Of a stretch of DNA of 64,000 nt, positions 25,901 to 37,276 are shown one piece after another; the stretch's first letter is position 1, and each line of letters starts with the position of its first letter. Made by a program: the position numbers and the translations under genes. Location of the stretch: the NCBI GenBank assembly GCA_002794785.1, contig NBBA01000001.1, positions 372,001 to 436,000 on the forward strand. The letters are read 5' to 3'. Under the pieces are notes generated by a model. It did not search any database. It worked only from the letters and a program-made list of their open reading frames with translations, and was not told the DNA's origin. Source of the stretch: Coniferiporia sulphurascens (Eukaryota > Basidiomycota > Agaricomycetes > Hymenochaetales > Hymenochaetaceae).

Positions 25901-27640
25901 GTCTTAGTGAGCCTGCCCAATTTCATACCGAGCTCTGCGAGGTTTGCCTATGGTAAGTCATATTCCCTTTCTGTCTTTCCCTTAATTATAAAAATTAACC
26001 GATCATTTGCAAAGTTAATAGGTCCATCTGGGCCCTGTATGCATGTCATATTCTACTCTAAAGACTACACTAATGCTTCTTCTGGATTCTCAATAGCGTA
26101 ATCGGACAACTTACTCTCAGCCGGTTTCGCGGTGATACTACTTTCGGATGGTTCTCCAGAGTGTTAGCTACTTTCATCGGTGGTCTGGTGGGCACTGTAA
26201 TGTGGTAAGCCTGACGTCTATTTTCGTCTTACTTGAGTATAATATTTAGAACCCGGTACTGTAATAGGTACGTCTCTACGGGAATGGGGGATGGGAGTCC
26301 CTACGGCCTCGCAGCCGTTTGTGCCGTCTGTTTTCCTTTCGTCTTCTTCATCAGGTTTTACTATCCTGCGTCGCCTATGACTTTGACGATCTTCACTGTG
26401 ACTATTGGACTTATCGTCGGATACTCATGGCAGGATACGCACCTCCCGACGCTGTCGAACGAAGGTAAGAGCCGTTAGCACTGTTTTTGATATGCCAATT
26501 AACTTTGTTTGCCGTATCATAGGAAAAGGAATACATGTCGCTTGGGTTAGTAGGGAGTATATAGAGATAATCCCGAGGTAGCGTTGATACTTAAGATTCT
26601 CACTATTCATTAGATACGCTTCCTTCTGGTCACCATCGGTGTTACCGTCGCATTGTGAGTTCTGCGCCCTCTCGTTCCTAAACCGAACCTGAACCATACA
26701 ATTAATTCAGCCTCTTCTCATTCCTACCACCCTCGACGACACTCCGACGGTACCTGCGTACGACGTACGCAACGACGGCACAGCAACTCGGGCAGGCGTA
26801 CTGCGACGTTGTGTCTTATGCAACTGTACCAGACGACCCAGGGGCGGCGCGCCTTGTCAAAGAACTCATCGCTATCCGTTTCAAGCTCAATCGAGGACGC
26901 GCGCTCATGGCTAATGTAGCCTACGAGTTCTCGCTTCGCGGTAAATGGCCACAAGAACGGTATAATACCGTCCATGAAATTCAGATGTAGGCACTCGAAA
27001 TATTTCCTGTGAAGAGTGTATACTCAAGGGTGGCGCTGTTACAGGGAAATTGCCCACTTACTTTCGCATTTGCGCTCGGTAACGGATCACCTTGAGTTAT
27101 CATGGGCGCGTGCGTTCCTTAAGAGGACGCGATTTCTTGAGCCAGACTTCCAAGGTGATGTACTGTCCGTAATCAGTGAGTGCAACTCTCGCCTATTCTT
27201 TTCTTCATGGAGGTTCTTACTGTATTTTGGTGCAATTTCTATCCAGGCATGATATCGACGGCGTTGCGCACGGGAACGCCTCTGCCGCAGGTGACGCCGT
27301 GTCCACTACTTGACCGCTTCGTTGCGCACCAGCAAGGGCTGCAGATACTGCGTAAAGAGGATGAAGTTGATTTCGGACTCCCACGCACGCTCACCATCGA
27401 AACGCTCGAGGACGAGCAGTACCTGTACGTCCTCTGCTTTATCTATCAACGCACTTTATCTGTAGCTGATCTGTATCATGGTCTATTTTATGCAGATATT
27501 ACAGCGTTGGCGTTGCGACCGCGTTCGGGATCGTGACGCGGCTGGACAGACTTATGATGGCGACGAAGGAGCTTGTTGGGGAGCAATTCCACATACATGG
27601 TTTACCTGTGTACATTCCGAAGTCAAAAAATACGCGGTAA
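22996..27640 (+). CDS. Aromatic-acid-exporter-like large membrane protein (ArAE_2_N / FUSC-like)
   Basis: A protein of roughly 1000 residues in the fungal group annotated as putative ER transporter with six N-terminal membrane spans (PF10337), with an FUSC-like second membrane half and a DUF2421-type C-terminus. The ATG is at 22996; the open frame starts upstream only at a GTG. Exon 1 ends at 23436 (...STEKLMGQ) and leads into ASFLIII, then FLSPPAEPFIAVLEREL. A soluble region follows (AMRIQPEIFAVSAWSDEF, AVRANGMAFYFKIIDPV). A His-rich loop lies at about 24745-24800. The second membrane set follows from about 26100, and the tail ends HGLPVYIPKSKNTR at 27640. Junctions I checked keep frame. The cargo is not known; FUSC relatives export aromatic acids. 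Confidence 0.85.
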
Positions 27641-28534
27641 TACCGCGAGGAGATTGCATCCGTCGGAATTTCACTCTTCCAGCGAGGTGAATTGGCGAGA
27701 TGATGTCGCCGGAAAGGATTCCCATTTGATTCGTGAAACTGTGGGCAAATTTGTGAGATGGATAAAGGCTAAACCAGGATTTACATTGTTGCGGTTTTGT
27801 TTGTTTGTTTACGGTCAGCTACTCTCTGTATCAACAATTCAAGTTACACGTTCGTCTGCACGCGCATTATAGTCTCTGTACGCTACTTTACGCGGACATG
27901 TTTGATTTTCTAATGGATGAGTTATGGACTGTAGGAACGGACAGGCGCGTCGATGAGCCTGCCCTGCCTGATCAGTTGCAGCCACGGGCACTGACCCCTG
28001 GATGTCTGCAGATACTGAATACAAATGAATAAACATGGAACCTTATTCGTTAGGATTGCATCGAACTTCACAAGTGCAGCTGCTGCGCTTTCCCAGAATT
28101 TATATGAAAATTCGTACATGTACACATATATTAAGTCGTTGGCCTTCTAATTCCGCCAGCCGTGTTAATAAACTTTCTCCCATCTTCGCGCACTAAGCTC
28201 CCTACAATTTACTCCTCGACTAGTTCAGCAGCCATATTAACTCTTTGCTGCCCAAGTATGCTGGCTGGACCGGTACATGGGACGGACCGCTGATGCTTGG
28301 AGTTCGAAAACATGCGTCGACACGCACGACATGCAACTGTGAACGATTAAAGCGCTCTTGTCGGAACCGTCTAATCCAGACGCTTGAATGTCGCTCCTCC
28401 TCTCTTCCCGTCCTCTTGCTCCCACGTCCACCACCTTCGTCCCGGCCTTCACCATGTCACCTCTCTCCTCAACGCTGGCTCCGCGCCTTAGCCTCTAAAT
28501 CGTGATGAACACATACGACGAGGTGCAGCCCAGC
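27641..28534. other. Convergent intergenic region
   Basis: Open frames near 27800-28030 are short and unlike any known protein, so I treat the stretch as 3' flanks. Confidence 0.5.
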
Positions 28535-29081
28535 CTACGCAGTCGCCTTCCCCGCCTTCCCCGTTCCCTTCGCGCGCGCGGCGGCTTCCTCCGCCTCGCG
28601 TCGGTGCCGCTCGATACGCTCCGTCTCGGGACTGGTTAGGACCTTGTACAGCGCGAACCGCTTGCGCGCGGATACAGGTGGACAGTTTTGGATCGCTACG
28701 ACATCGTCCATGCGGAGTTCTACGATGGACACAGAGAGTCAGAGGATGCAAAGATGGAAGATGGAAGAAAAGGCGGCGGGAGGCGGGAAGCGGTACGCAC
28801 TGTTCTCCGGGTCGTGTGTGAGGTATTTCTTGCTACGCTCGAAGCGCTGTTTGAGTTCGCATTGAAGTAGGTGTTATTGCAATGGGTTACGAGAAGAAAT
28901 AGGTAGAAAAATAGGTAAAAGCTGTCAGCGCGCGAACACACGTAGGTATGGGTAGGCGAAAACGCCGAGAACGCACCTTCAAGGTGCGCGGGTGGGTCGC
29001 CCAGCGTGAGACTGTGACCGTCGCAGTTTTGTTCATGTAACCGACCTTGGTAACGATGCCCTGGAGGATTAACGGCGGCAT
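28535..29081 (-). CDS. Mitochondrial small-subunit ribosomal protein uS17m
   Basis: Three exons: 29081-28977, 28846-28801 and 28719-28535. The first gives MPPLILQGIVTKVGYMNKTA, the uS17 start with the conserved V...G...MNKT. The second gives RFERSKKYLTHDPEN, the KxxxHD element that contacts 16S-like rRNA. The third gives MDDVVAIQNCPPVSARKRF, the GDxVxIxExRPxSxxKR-type end of the OB fold, plus a fungal-style Ala/Arg/Lys-rich tail. Phases agree at both junctions. It should act in the mitochondrial ribosome. Its start codon lies 224 bp from the divergent VTI1 start. Confidence 0.9.
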
Positions 29082-29305
29082 CGTTGCTACTGCAGCAGGA
29101 AGTAGACAAACGCAAAAGCAGAGGCGGAGTGCAAAAGCAAAAGTGCAGAGTGTACAAAATCCGGTGTTAGACACGCTTTCCCACGAATACAAATTCTTAT
29201 CGGTGCAGTCGGCACTGCACTGCTGCTGCGCAACGTCACTCGTAACACGTCTGCTTACTTTCCATAGCACGGGCGCAGAACGACCGAAGCGAACTCGCCA
29301 CAACC
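29082..29305. promoter_or_regulatory. Shared divergent promoter, uS17m / VTI1
   Basis: Short 224-bp bidirectional intergenic region between two housekeeping genes. No individual element was assigned. Confidence 0.6.
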
Positions 29306-30235
29306 ATGGATAACTCCCCGACGGCGCTGTTCGACTCGTATGAGCAGGACTTCCAGCAGATCGCTGCGAGCATCCGTACCAAGCTCGATGGCGAGGGCGC
29401 CGCCGAGCGTGGAGGTATGATGCGTTCGCTGGAGATATTGCTCAGGACTAACATCCCACGGATGCAACAGAACAACGGAAAGCAACACTGCGGCGCGTAG
29501 AGATGGAACTCGACGAGGCAGACGAGATGGTACGTCAGGCGGCCCACCTTCATCCCCCTATCTCAGGTTACTCATGTCTATACACACACGCTTAGGTCTC
29601 GCAAATGGAAATCGAGCTACAGGGCATGCCGCAGAGCATCAAAGGCCCATACAGCACGCGCGCAAAGAGCGCCAAGGCCGCGCTGACCACGCTCAAGAAG
29701 CGTGCACGCGAGGCACACGCACAAGGCGCGCGCGCGGAGCTGCTCTCGGACGTCGGCGGCTCGCCGTTCCGCGATACGGAGGACGGCGTGTCGGGAGACC
29801 GTGCGCGGTTGCTCTCGGGGACGCAGTTGCTTGAGGGCGGTTCGCGTCGCTTGCAGGACGCACAGCGTATTGCGCTCGAGACGGAGGAGCAGGGCGCGGA
29901 TATTCTGCGGGACTTGCGCCGCCAGCGTGAGCAGATTGAGAACGCGCGCGATACGGTTCGTCTATCTTTTCTTTTTTTCGAATACGTTTACTTAGTATGT
30001 TCTCCCGCAGTTACACACGGCGGACACGTCGATAGACCGGGCGTCCGGGACGCTGAAGAAGATGATTCGTCGGTACGTCGGCCGCTATCCTTTGCTTCCC
30101 GTCTGATTGAGAAGATGCTGATCCCAGCTGGTTCTAACTCTCGCCAGGATGTACCAGCAGCGCATCGTCACTGCCGCGATTATCGCCGTGCTCATTCTCC
30201 TCATAGCCGTCATTCTCTGGGAAAAGCTATCCTGA
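29306..30235 (+). CDS. VTI1: v-SNARE VTI1
   Basis: Qb-SNARE of Golgi, endosome and vacuole fusion. The ATG at 29306 starts MDNSPTALFDSYEQDFQQIA, the N-terminal three-helix part typical of Vti1. It is followed by VEMELDEADEMVSQMEIEL across two introns. The SNARE helix runs through RLQDAQRIALETEEQGADIL and RDTLHTADTSIDRAS with the central-layer Gln (EEQG). The protein ends in a single C-terminal anchor (TAAIIAVLILLIAVILWEKL) at the TGA at 30233-30235. Length is about 220 residues, normal for the family. Exon phases agree. Confidence 0.93.
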
Positions 30236-30509
30236 TACATACGGGCAGCTGCGGGGTCAAAGGCCATCTCTGATAACACATTTCTATAATTATGCTAGGA
30301 TACCACCGGACGTTCCTGTCTTACACTTTCTTTCCATATATTATGTATTTGTCCTTCGCTTTCGTTATTAGTATTTGTCGATTTTCGGTGGTTTCAGTTT
30401 CACGAGGGTGTGCAGACGCGAGCGTCATCGACTTGCGTTGATTTCGACCGTACTCGGTGGCGAATTGAGATGAAGCCCATAAGAGCATCGTGGCACCGTC
30501 AGTGGCCAT

Positions 30510-31114
30510 CTATTGGACCTGCACCGGCGTGCCTGCCTTTGCATTCTGTTGTAATGCTGCCTGGTGTGCCGTCTGGATCTCCACGATCTGATAGTTTCGA
30601 GGTCAGAGTTGCAACGAGAAGAAAGACGCTGTATGCGCACCTCGTTTCTTTTCTTTTCCGACTTTTCAGTAATGTCCTTGATCTGCGACTCTACTCTCTG
30701 TCTGCAGATAAACAACGAGATTCGGAATTAAAGCCTCGGAAGATAATCGGCGGTGTACTACGCACATCTCGCTTTTGATAAAGTCCAGCCGTTTATCGAC
30801 GTTCACTTTGGCCTCTGCTTGGTCCTGCTTGACGAGCACAGGCCCAATGAGCTTGTACACCTCGTTAGCAGGCTTCAGCGTCGCGAACTCCTAGCGTACA
30901 CATTTGCGAGTCAGCAGGACGTTATCGCTTACGCGTCTTAACTTGCGCGTAGACCGGGGCGCCGACGTACCTTCTTCACCATACTGGTCTCGGTGAGCTG
31001 CGCATCGAGCCGCTGGCGCGCGTCGACGGCGGCCGATAACTCGAGTTGCAGCTTCTGGTATGCGGCCGTTGCGCTCTGTAGACGGGCCTCGGGCGACAAG
31101 GACGGCGTTGACAT
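30510..31114 (-). CDS. Prefoldin subunit 6 (beta type)
   Basis: Small coiled-coil chaperone subunit that hands unfolded actin and tubulin to the CCT complex. There are four exons. The first starts MSTPSLSPEARLQSATAAYQ at 31114. The second holds the beta-hairpin core ANEVYKLIGPVLVKQDQAEA. The third gives VESQIKDITEKSEKKRNE. The last gives IVEIQTAHQAALQQ and stops at 30512-30510. The helix-hairpin-helix layout, the VYKLIGPVLVKQ core and the length of about 130 residues fit Yke2/PFD6. The start lies 282 bp from the divergent Mpv17 gene. Confidence 0.92.
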
Positions 31115-31396
31115 TACAGTCGGTGTGGAGCAACGGTCGGCGAATACGTAAAAATGCGGGGTAAATCAGTGAGAAAAAGGGTGGTTGTTAAAAAAAATAT
31201 TATCGCGAATCGCGGGGCGGTATTCCGAAGCGCTAGTGTACGCTAAAAGTACATCGCGGAGCTTGTCTTGTCTTAAGGCGACCACCAGTCGACTCGCAGG
31301 CTCTCCTTCTCCTTCCTCCCCCTCCCCCTCTACAGTCCTTCCTCTCATTATCTATTATACGGTCCACCAGCGTCGAAGAGCAAAAGCAGTCGAAAA
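31115..31396. promoter_or_regulatory. Shared divergent promoter, prefoldin 6 / Mpv17
   Basis: A 282-bp intergenic region with pyrimidine-rich runs near 31300-31335 on the plus strand. Confidence 0.55.
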
Positions 31397-32447
31397 ATGG
31401 CCTCATTACTGCGCGCCTACAAGTCCGTTCTCCCTTCACATCGCCCAACACGGTGTATAGTATCCTGACAAAAAAAATCGCCCCGCAGCGCGCTTCTCCA
31501 GCGCCGCCCAATGGTCACCCAGAGCGTGACAGCGGGAGTGCTCTTCGGCGCGGGCGATGTGATCGCACAGCAGGCCATCGAGGGGCAGGGGCGGAACCAC
31601 GACGTGCGTCTCGCTGATGTTTCTTCGTATTTCGTGTTCGGCTGACACGACCAACGATTGCTCTTTTGCACTTTTGGGGGTTCCGCTAGTTTGCACGTAC
31701 AGCGCGTATCACGTTCTACGGCGGCGCGCTGTTTGGGCCGATCATGACGAAGTGGTACCAGGCGCTGAACAAGCTCAAGTTCGCTTCGCCGACGAAAGCG
31801 GTGGTATACCGCGTACGTCCCTACTCTCTGGTGTCCCCTTGGGATTAAAGGAGTGTCTGACGAAGACTGGTTTATAGGTGTGGCTTGATCAGGCGGTGCT
31901 CACTCCAGGTACGCTTCCCTTCCTTCCTCCCGGAGCTCGACGAGTCCGCTGACCTGTGTCTGGCTGCAGTGGCGGTCGTGTTCTTCTTCTCGTCGATGAC
32001 GTTCCTCGAGGGCAAGGGCGTAAACGAGGCGCGCAAACGCGTAGAGGCAGTACGTACCACTATCTAGTCCCATCTCGTCTTCCCCACTTTCCCCGTCTGC
32101 ATTTCTGTCCCCCGCATCGCTCACTGACGCGCTCTTCGTCTACAGGCCTACGTCCCGACGCTCCTGCGCAATTGGGGCGTCTTCATCCCCGCTCAGATCA
32201 TCAACTTCGCGCTCGTGCCTACGCACATGCGTTTCGTCTTCGTCGGCGTCGTCAGCTTGTTCTGGAGTGCGTTCTTGTTCTCCGCGGTTTTTGTTAACGT
32301 GCTCATGTTCGCCGATTCGCGTATTGCATTGCAGACACGTACTTGAGCTACGCGAACACGCAGGCGCAGCACGCGCTCGTTGCTAAAGATGTCGTTTTCG
32401 ACAAGTTGGAAAAGGGCGAGTCGGAGCAGAAGCTCGTAGAGGCTTGA
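31397..32447 (+). CDS. Mpv17/PMP22-family membrane protein (SYM1-like)
   Basis: Four-span protein of the inner mitochondrial or peroxisomal membrane. Exon 1 (31397-31452) codes MASLLRAYKSVLPSHRPT and splices in phase to ALLQRRPMVTQSVTAGVLFG. Family hallmarks follow: GAGDVIAQQAIEG, RITFYGGALFGPIMTKWYQ, WLDQAVLTPVAVVFFF, LRNWGVFIPAQIINFALVPT and MRFVFVGVVSLFWNTYLSY. The last is the W-x-P-x-Q...NF...P...R...W signature. It ends at 32447. The yeast relative Sym1 is needed for growth on ethanol at heat; a transport or channel role is proposed for the family. Confidence 0.92.
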
Positions 32448-32916
32448 TGATGCCCGACTAGATAGACCCCCGTACTCTCGACGGGTGAGTACACTTTCTT
32501 TATTCACATGCATACTTTTTCTTTTACCTGACATCAAATAAACTAGACATTTCCGCAATATATACATACAGGAAGTCGTTTCGAGCGGACTCGGAGAGAT
32601 AGATTTCGACACGATTTTAGTCGAGTACTAATTTGTTTCTTGTGCTACGACATGTAACATACGCATATATATTCTTACATGGACATGCTCTCGCCAGATT
32701 TTTCGCTCTTTCATTCCGTAGGGGCTACGTGTATTTTGAACAATTTCAGCTCTTTAGTAAGTTTAAGTTATGATTCTATGATCCGTTTCACGTGACTGCG
32801 GTTGCCGCGGGCAACCCGGCGCGCCACAGCCGACGTGTTTGCCTTCTAAGCATCATCGAAGCGACCGCCCACACTGGCATCGACCCAGAAACGAAACGCA
32901 ATAGACGCTAGAGAAC
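32448..32916. other. Intergenic region
   Basis: 3' flank of the Mpv17 gene and promoter of the nucleoside phosphorylase gene. No other feature was seen. Confidence 0.5.
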
Positions 32917-34560
32917 ATGAAGGACGTATTTACAAACGCGAGTACGTCGTATTCATATATGCTGAACCTGATATTATGACTCAATGAGCACCGGTCCGAA
33001 CTAGATCTGCCGAAAACCGCCGAGGGCAGAGTATACCACCTCGGACTGCGTGCAGGCGAAGTCGCGAACCGCGTCGTGAGTTGCCCAGCTTTTCTCCGGA
33101 TCCTGCTTGAGATCTCGCGTCTTGCACCTAAGTTTACTTATGGTGTCCCTCCCGTGAGCTTACTGTGGGATCGTCATCGCGCGCGGAGGCTATCGCGACG
33201 CTCCTCGATGAATCCGACTCCAAGATCTTCAAGCTCTCCTCGGAGAGAGGCTTCTTGACGTATACTGGGCGATACAAAGGCGTGCCGCTTAGTATCGTGA
33301 GCATTGGGATGGGGTACCCGAATATGGATTTCTTCGTTCGTGAGATCCGGGAGTGTGTGTCGGGCGAGCTTGTTATCGTTAGGTATGTATATGTTTCGCT
33401 TGTTGGAGGGTACGTGGTCGGAACTCACTGTCGTATTCCTCGTAGATTAGGCTCTTGTGGTGGGTTGACGGGACTCCCTGTTGGAACGCTCGTTGTGCCC
33501 TCCGCATGCGTCTCGATTCGTAGGAACTATGATTACGATTTCAACTCTACGGAAGACTCTGTGAGCGAAGCACAAGGATCGCCGTATCAGATATCCAAAC
33601 CTGTGAATATATGCGCGTATAATCACCCGTGACATCTATTTGACCCTTGTCTTCTAATGTCTGTAGGTATCCGCGGATCCAGAACTCCATGCAGCGGTAA
33701 GCATCAACGAAGAAAGTGCATATTTGGCGGGTTACTTAACTGTCCTCAATGCGTGGCTTTAGCTTGAAAAGGCATTGAAAGACAGCGCATCGCCCGAGCC
33801 TGCTGTACTCGTAGCAGCGGATGTCGTTAACGCAAGTGCAGATAGGTAGGCGCCTCATCTGCCCAGATAAACCCGTCTATCAGGCAACTCAACCGCCTCG
33901 ACAGCTTCTACTCCTCGCAAGGACGACAGACGTCATTCCCAGACCACAACGAATCGCTCATCAACCAGTTACTAGCATCTGTTCTGAAACTTACGAGTTT
34001 GGAGGTTTGGACCACTCCATTACTCGCTGTTATGATATACCTCCGACTAAGTGACCTCCACGCAGATGGAAACCTTCCACCTCCTACACCTCGCGTCCGT
34101 CTGGCGTCCACACAAGCCGAAGGACGAGACAGGCGCACCCACTCTCCCACCGACCCGCTTGCCCGTCACCCCCGCCATCTCGCCTGCATCTATCTCCAGG
34201 CATAACGGGGGCTCCGAAGGAGGTGCTGATACCTCTGCCCCTGCCCCTGCTCCGCGCATCCGCGCGGCGGCCGTACAGATGATCTTCGCGGACCGGCGCT
34301 CGCAGGATTTCATCGAGCCTGCGCGCGTTAAGACTCTGGAGGCGTGGAGCGGACGTGCGGTCCTCGATGCGCTTAGTGCGTTTTATATCCCTGAGGAGGT
34401 ACGTATTTTTTTTCCCCTCGTCTGTGTCTTTGTCTCTTCATCGAGACGGGAGGGAACGCGCGCCGTTGCGGATCGCTGATGAATAATTTGTGGTTTGTTC
34501 TCTCTCGAACGCATACAGAACCTCCATAGGGGAAGCGGATGTGTTTGGGAGAAGGTCTAA
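32917..34560 (+). CDS. Uridine-phosphorylase-like nucleoside phosphorylase
   Basis: PNP/UDP phosphorylase family (phosphorolysis of nucleosides in pyrimidine salvage). Exon 1 is 32917-32941, exon 2 is 33005-33075 and exon 3 starts at 33159, all phase-consistent. The protein begins MKDVFTNANLPKTAEGRVYH. It continues through VLTVGSSSRAEAIATLL (phosphate loop), VSIGMGYPNMDFFVRE, VIVRLGSCGGLTGLP (the RxGxxGG core) and LEMETFHLLHLASV (the MExE-type nucleoside-binding element). A Pro/Ser/Ala-rich insertion at about 34080-34260 lengthens the C-terminal part. It ends ...GSGCVWEKV at 34560. All core motifs are present. The base preference (uridine) is inferred from family resemblance. Confidence 0.88.
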
Positions 34561-35053
34561 ATCAGGGGAGGGAGGACGTGGCTGTTTTCTTCTTTATACG
34601 CAGATTAGACGCTAGTCGACGCAACAAGGCAAAGAATAAGCGCCCGCAGACTCGGAAGTGAATTGACGTTCTAGACGTATTTACCACTCACTTTATAACC
34701 CTAAACTCTATCTCAATTCTATCGTATTCAATGAATATAAGGATTCGTCCCGTACATCTGAACTGGGTACAAAGGGGCTTCTGTCGCCTCGTTCTCCTTC
34801 GAAGTTCCCATTGAAACCCCCTGTTGTGTCTTAGCCGCGATTTTTGGATCTCAAGGCGCCGAGTTTATAGGTTCGAACTAGCTCGGAATTTGATAACATT
34901 AAAAAAAGTTCTATTAATACAACCATACATCTTTCCCCGACAGCAGTCGGAAAGAAAACATCGACGATAATGCTACAAATGAAACCAGTGCTCCCAATAC
35001 ATCTAGCAGGCTCGGTAGATAGGAAATCGTGAGATAAGAGAAGGCTCGGAAGT
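34561..35053. other. Convergent intergenic region
   Basis: 3' flanks of the phosphorylase and the LPMO. No gene was recognised. Confidence 0.55.
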
Positions 35054-36346
35054 TCACTGGTGCATGTGGCCGTAGAGGCTGCGCATGACGCGGCTGACAC
35101 GTCGCGGTCTGGCGGGAAGGAACACGTCGGATGATTCCGAGGGTACGACGGAGGATGGCGTAGACGATGGAGGAGAGGATGTAGAAACAAAGTTGAACTT
35201 GACTGTGGATGTAATCGTAAACGCGGTGATCGTGGACTCAGCTGCGGAGGAACTGGTGGAGGTAGAGGAGTCGCCATTCGCGCAGTGCGTTCGTGTTTTT
35301 GAGCTTTTGGTAGGGGACACAGTCGCAGTCGGAGACGCGGCTGGGCCTTCCGTGGAGACGATGGAGACAGTAGTGTGCGAAGATATTCCCGACGACGTCT
35401 CCAGAGAAGCAGATACGGACGACAACTCAGTCGTTGTAGATGCAGAGTCGCCGCCGCTACCATCGACGAGTGTCGCAATCGCAGGGCCGGGGAAGACATA
35501 TTTCGCCCCGTCGTCGAAGACCGTTGGGTCAAAGATACCGGGGTCGTTGTCCGAGTACGCGCCCGGAAGGGATAAAAGATCGCTCGTGCTCGGAACACCC
35601 GTCTCGTTTCCCCCGACGTTAATCTGAGAACACGACGGGTAGAACTCGGCGCCGCCCAGAGTAGTCGCGAGGTGCAGTGCGATGATCTCGTGCCGTATGA
35701 GGTACTGTCCCGATGCGAGGTTCTCCGGGAGGGTGATGGAGTAGGTCCCGCCGTTCACTACAAAGGGAAGAAAGTAAGCGTGTCAGCAGGGACAGAGCAG
35801 GGGAACCGGAGCTGGAGATGTGGACGCACTGAGATCCTGCTGAAACCAGGTACTGTCATTTTTCTTCCCGGCTTCATCGATCTTGAACCACTTGGCGTTT
35901 ATCGCGTCGAACTGGTCGCATGTCGTGTTACCGCACGTCGAGAGGTAGGTCATCAAGGGGCCCGTGTTATGCGGCCACTTTTAACGAAGAGAAAGGTTAG
36001 TACAACTTGTTGGCCAGGCCCGACCCGGAGCTTGAAAGATGATTTAGACACCACTCACGTTACCACCATCGCCTCCGGCCCAGTCAAAAGTTACATTACT
36101 GCCGGGGTTCGCGCTTGCGACTAAAGTAGCAATCTTCGCGTCTTGACCACAATTGACAGCGCGGTTCGTTGCGCCCTTGACCGGGTCAACGCTGTTGATG
36201 AGGCGGATGGCACTGTCATTTTCGGTCCCTTGGGGAACGTCACCTTTGTGGACCGTGCCGTCGATGGTTATCTGCCGGAGATAGCCATGTGCGGCGACGA
36301 AGGGGAGTGCGGAGAGGAGAGAGATTCCAAAGAGCGTTGATTTCAT
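35054..36346 (-). CDS. AA9 lytic polysaccharide monooxygenase
   Basis: Secreted copper enzyme that oxidatively cleaves cellulose. The ATG at 36346-36344 starts a signal peptide (MKSTLFGISLLSALPFVAA) followed directly by His, which becomes the N-terminal copper-brace ligand (HGYLRQITIDG). Exon 1 ends ...DWAGGDGGN before a donor. Exon 2 resumes WPHNTGPLMTYLSTCG and carries the second copper His. Exon 3 has the RHEIIALH strand and GAEFYPSCSQINVGG with the conserved Gln/Tyr region. A long Ser/Thr/Pro-rich extension replaces a CBM1 and ends in a basic ...RRVSRVMRSLYGHMHQ tail at 35054. Frames match across the introns, so it looks intact. Its 5' end has a truncated copy at 43112-43604. Confidence 0.93.
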
Positions 36347-37276
36347 CGTAGAGGAATTGAAGTTGCACTCAGACTAAGAGAAAAGAAAGATCGTAGGGCT
36401 TGAAGAGGATGCGGTATTCTGGGGACGTCGAGTTTCGGAGGATACCAAAGGCGGGCTCGTAAAGAGCTCGAGCGAGGAAGAGAAGAGGTAGCAGAAAGGA
36501 AAAGCAAGTCAAAAGGCGGGCGATATTTGGTCATTGAACTTGAGCCACCTTCACTTATATATTTTCTCAGAGGCAATGAAATCGGCTGTATCGCGGCCAC
36601 GCTTGTGGCTGGGCCGCCTTGTGCAAAAAGAACAATAGAATTGAAATTCAGCTCGGGACCGCGGAAGATCGGGCGGGAACCCACGCCTTCAGAGCTCAAA
36701 AACAGCGTCGAATGCTGTAAGTTAATGTTTGTTGAATTTTACAAAGCTGAATATACTTGTGGGAATGGACCTTTGTAACTCCAAGAAAATCGATGGTATA
36801 TCAACTTCCTCGCTTTTTGCAATTGTAAATGTTACGTACGCCCGTAGCTACCATTCGGTAAAGGGATTATCGTCTTTGAGATAAATATACGAAAGTCTTG
36901 GCTGGCTTTGAGAGAGCCTTATAGAAAAACAATTATCATAGAAGCCATGGTGTGATAAAGGTCTTGCGCTTGCAGGGGCGACTGAGAGCATGGCAGAACT
37001 TCAAGCTAAAGACTCCGGGGGAGGTTCGTCCCGGATCTATTCCGAAATTCCGGCTGACTAACATGACGTAATCCTTTGCCAGCAAAAGTTTGTGGCTAGT
37101 ACGGATTTCCACGACGCATAGAGGATATCAGTCCTATATACCTTTTCTTTTTTCTTTCACGCGTATTCCTCGAGCGCACCATGGTAGTACCTGACAAGTT
37201 TTATCATACGTAGCGCTATTTCGGTCTATGTGCGCAGTGTGGTTGTGGGAACATTATCACAAAGCCACACTAGATT
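36347..37276. other. Intergenic region, LPMO promoter side
   Basis: The first 100 bases upstream of the LPMO are shared with 43513-43604. No gene was recognised in the rest. Confidence 0.5.

Noticed and set aside
27805..28032. Small gene after the exporter-like gene
   Set aside because: Short frames on both strands without motif or start context; the exporter stop at 27640 is well supported.
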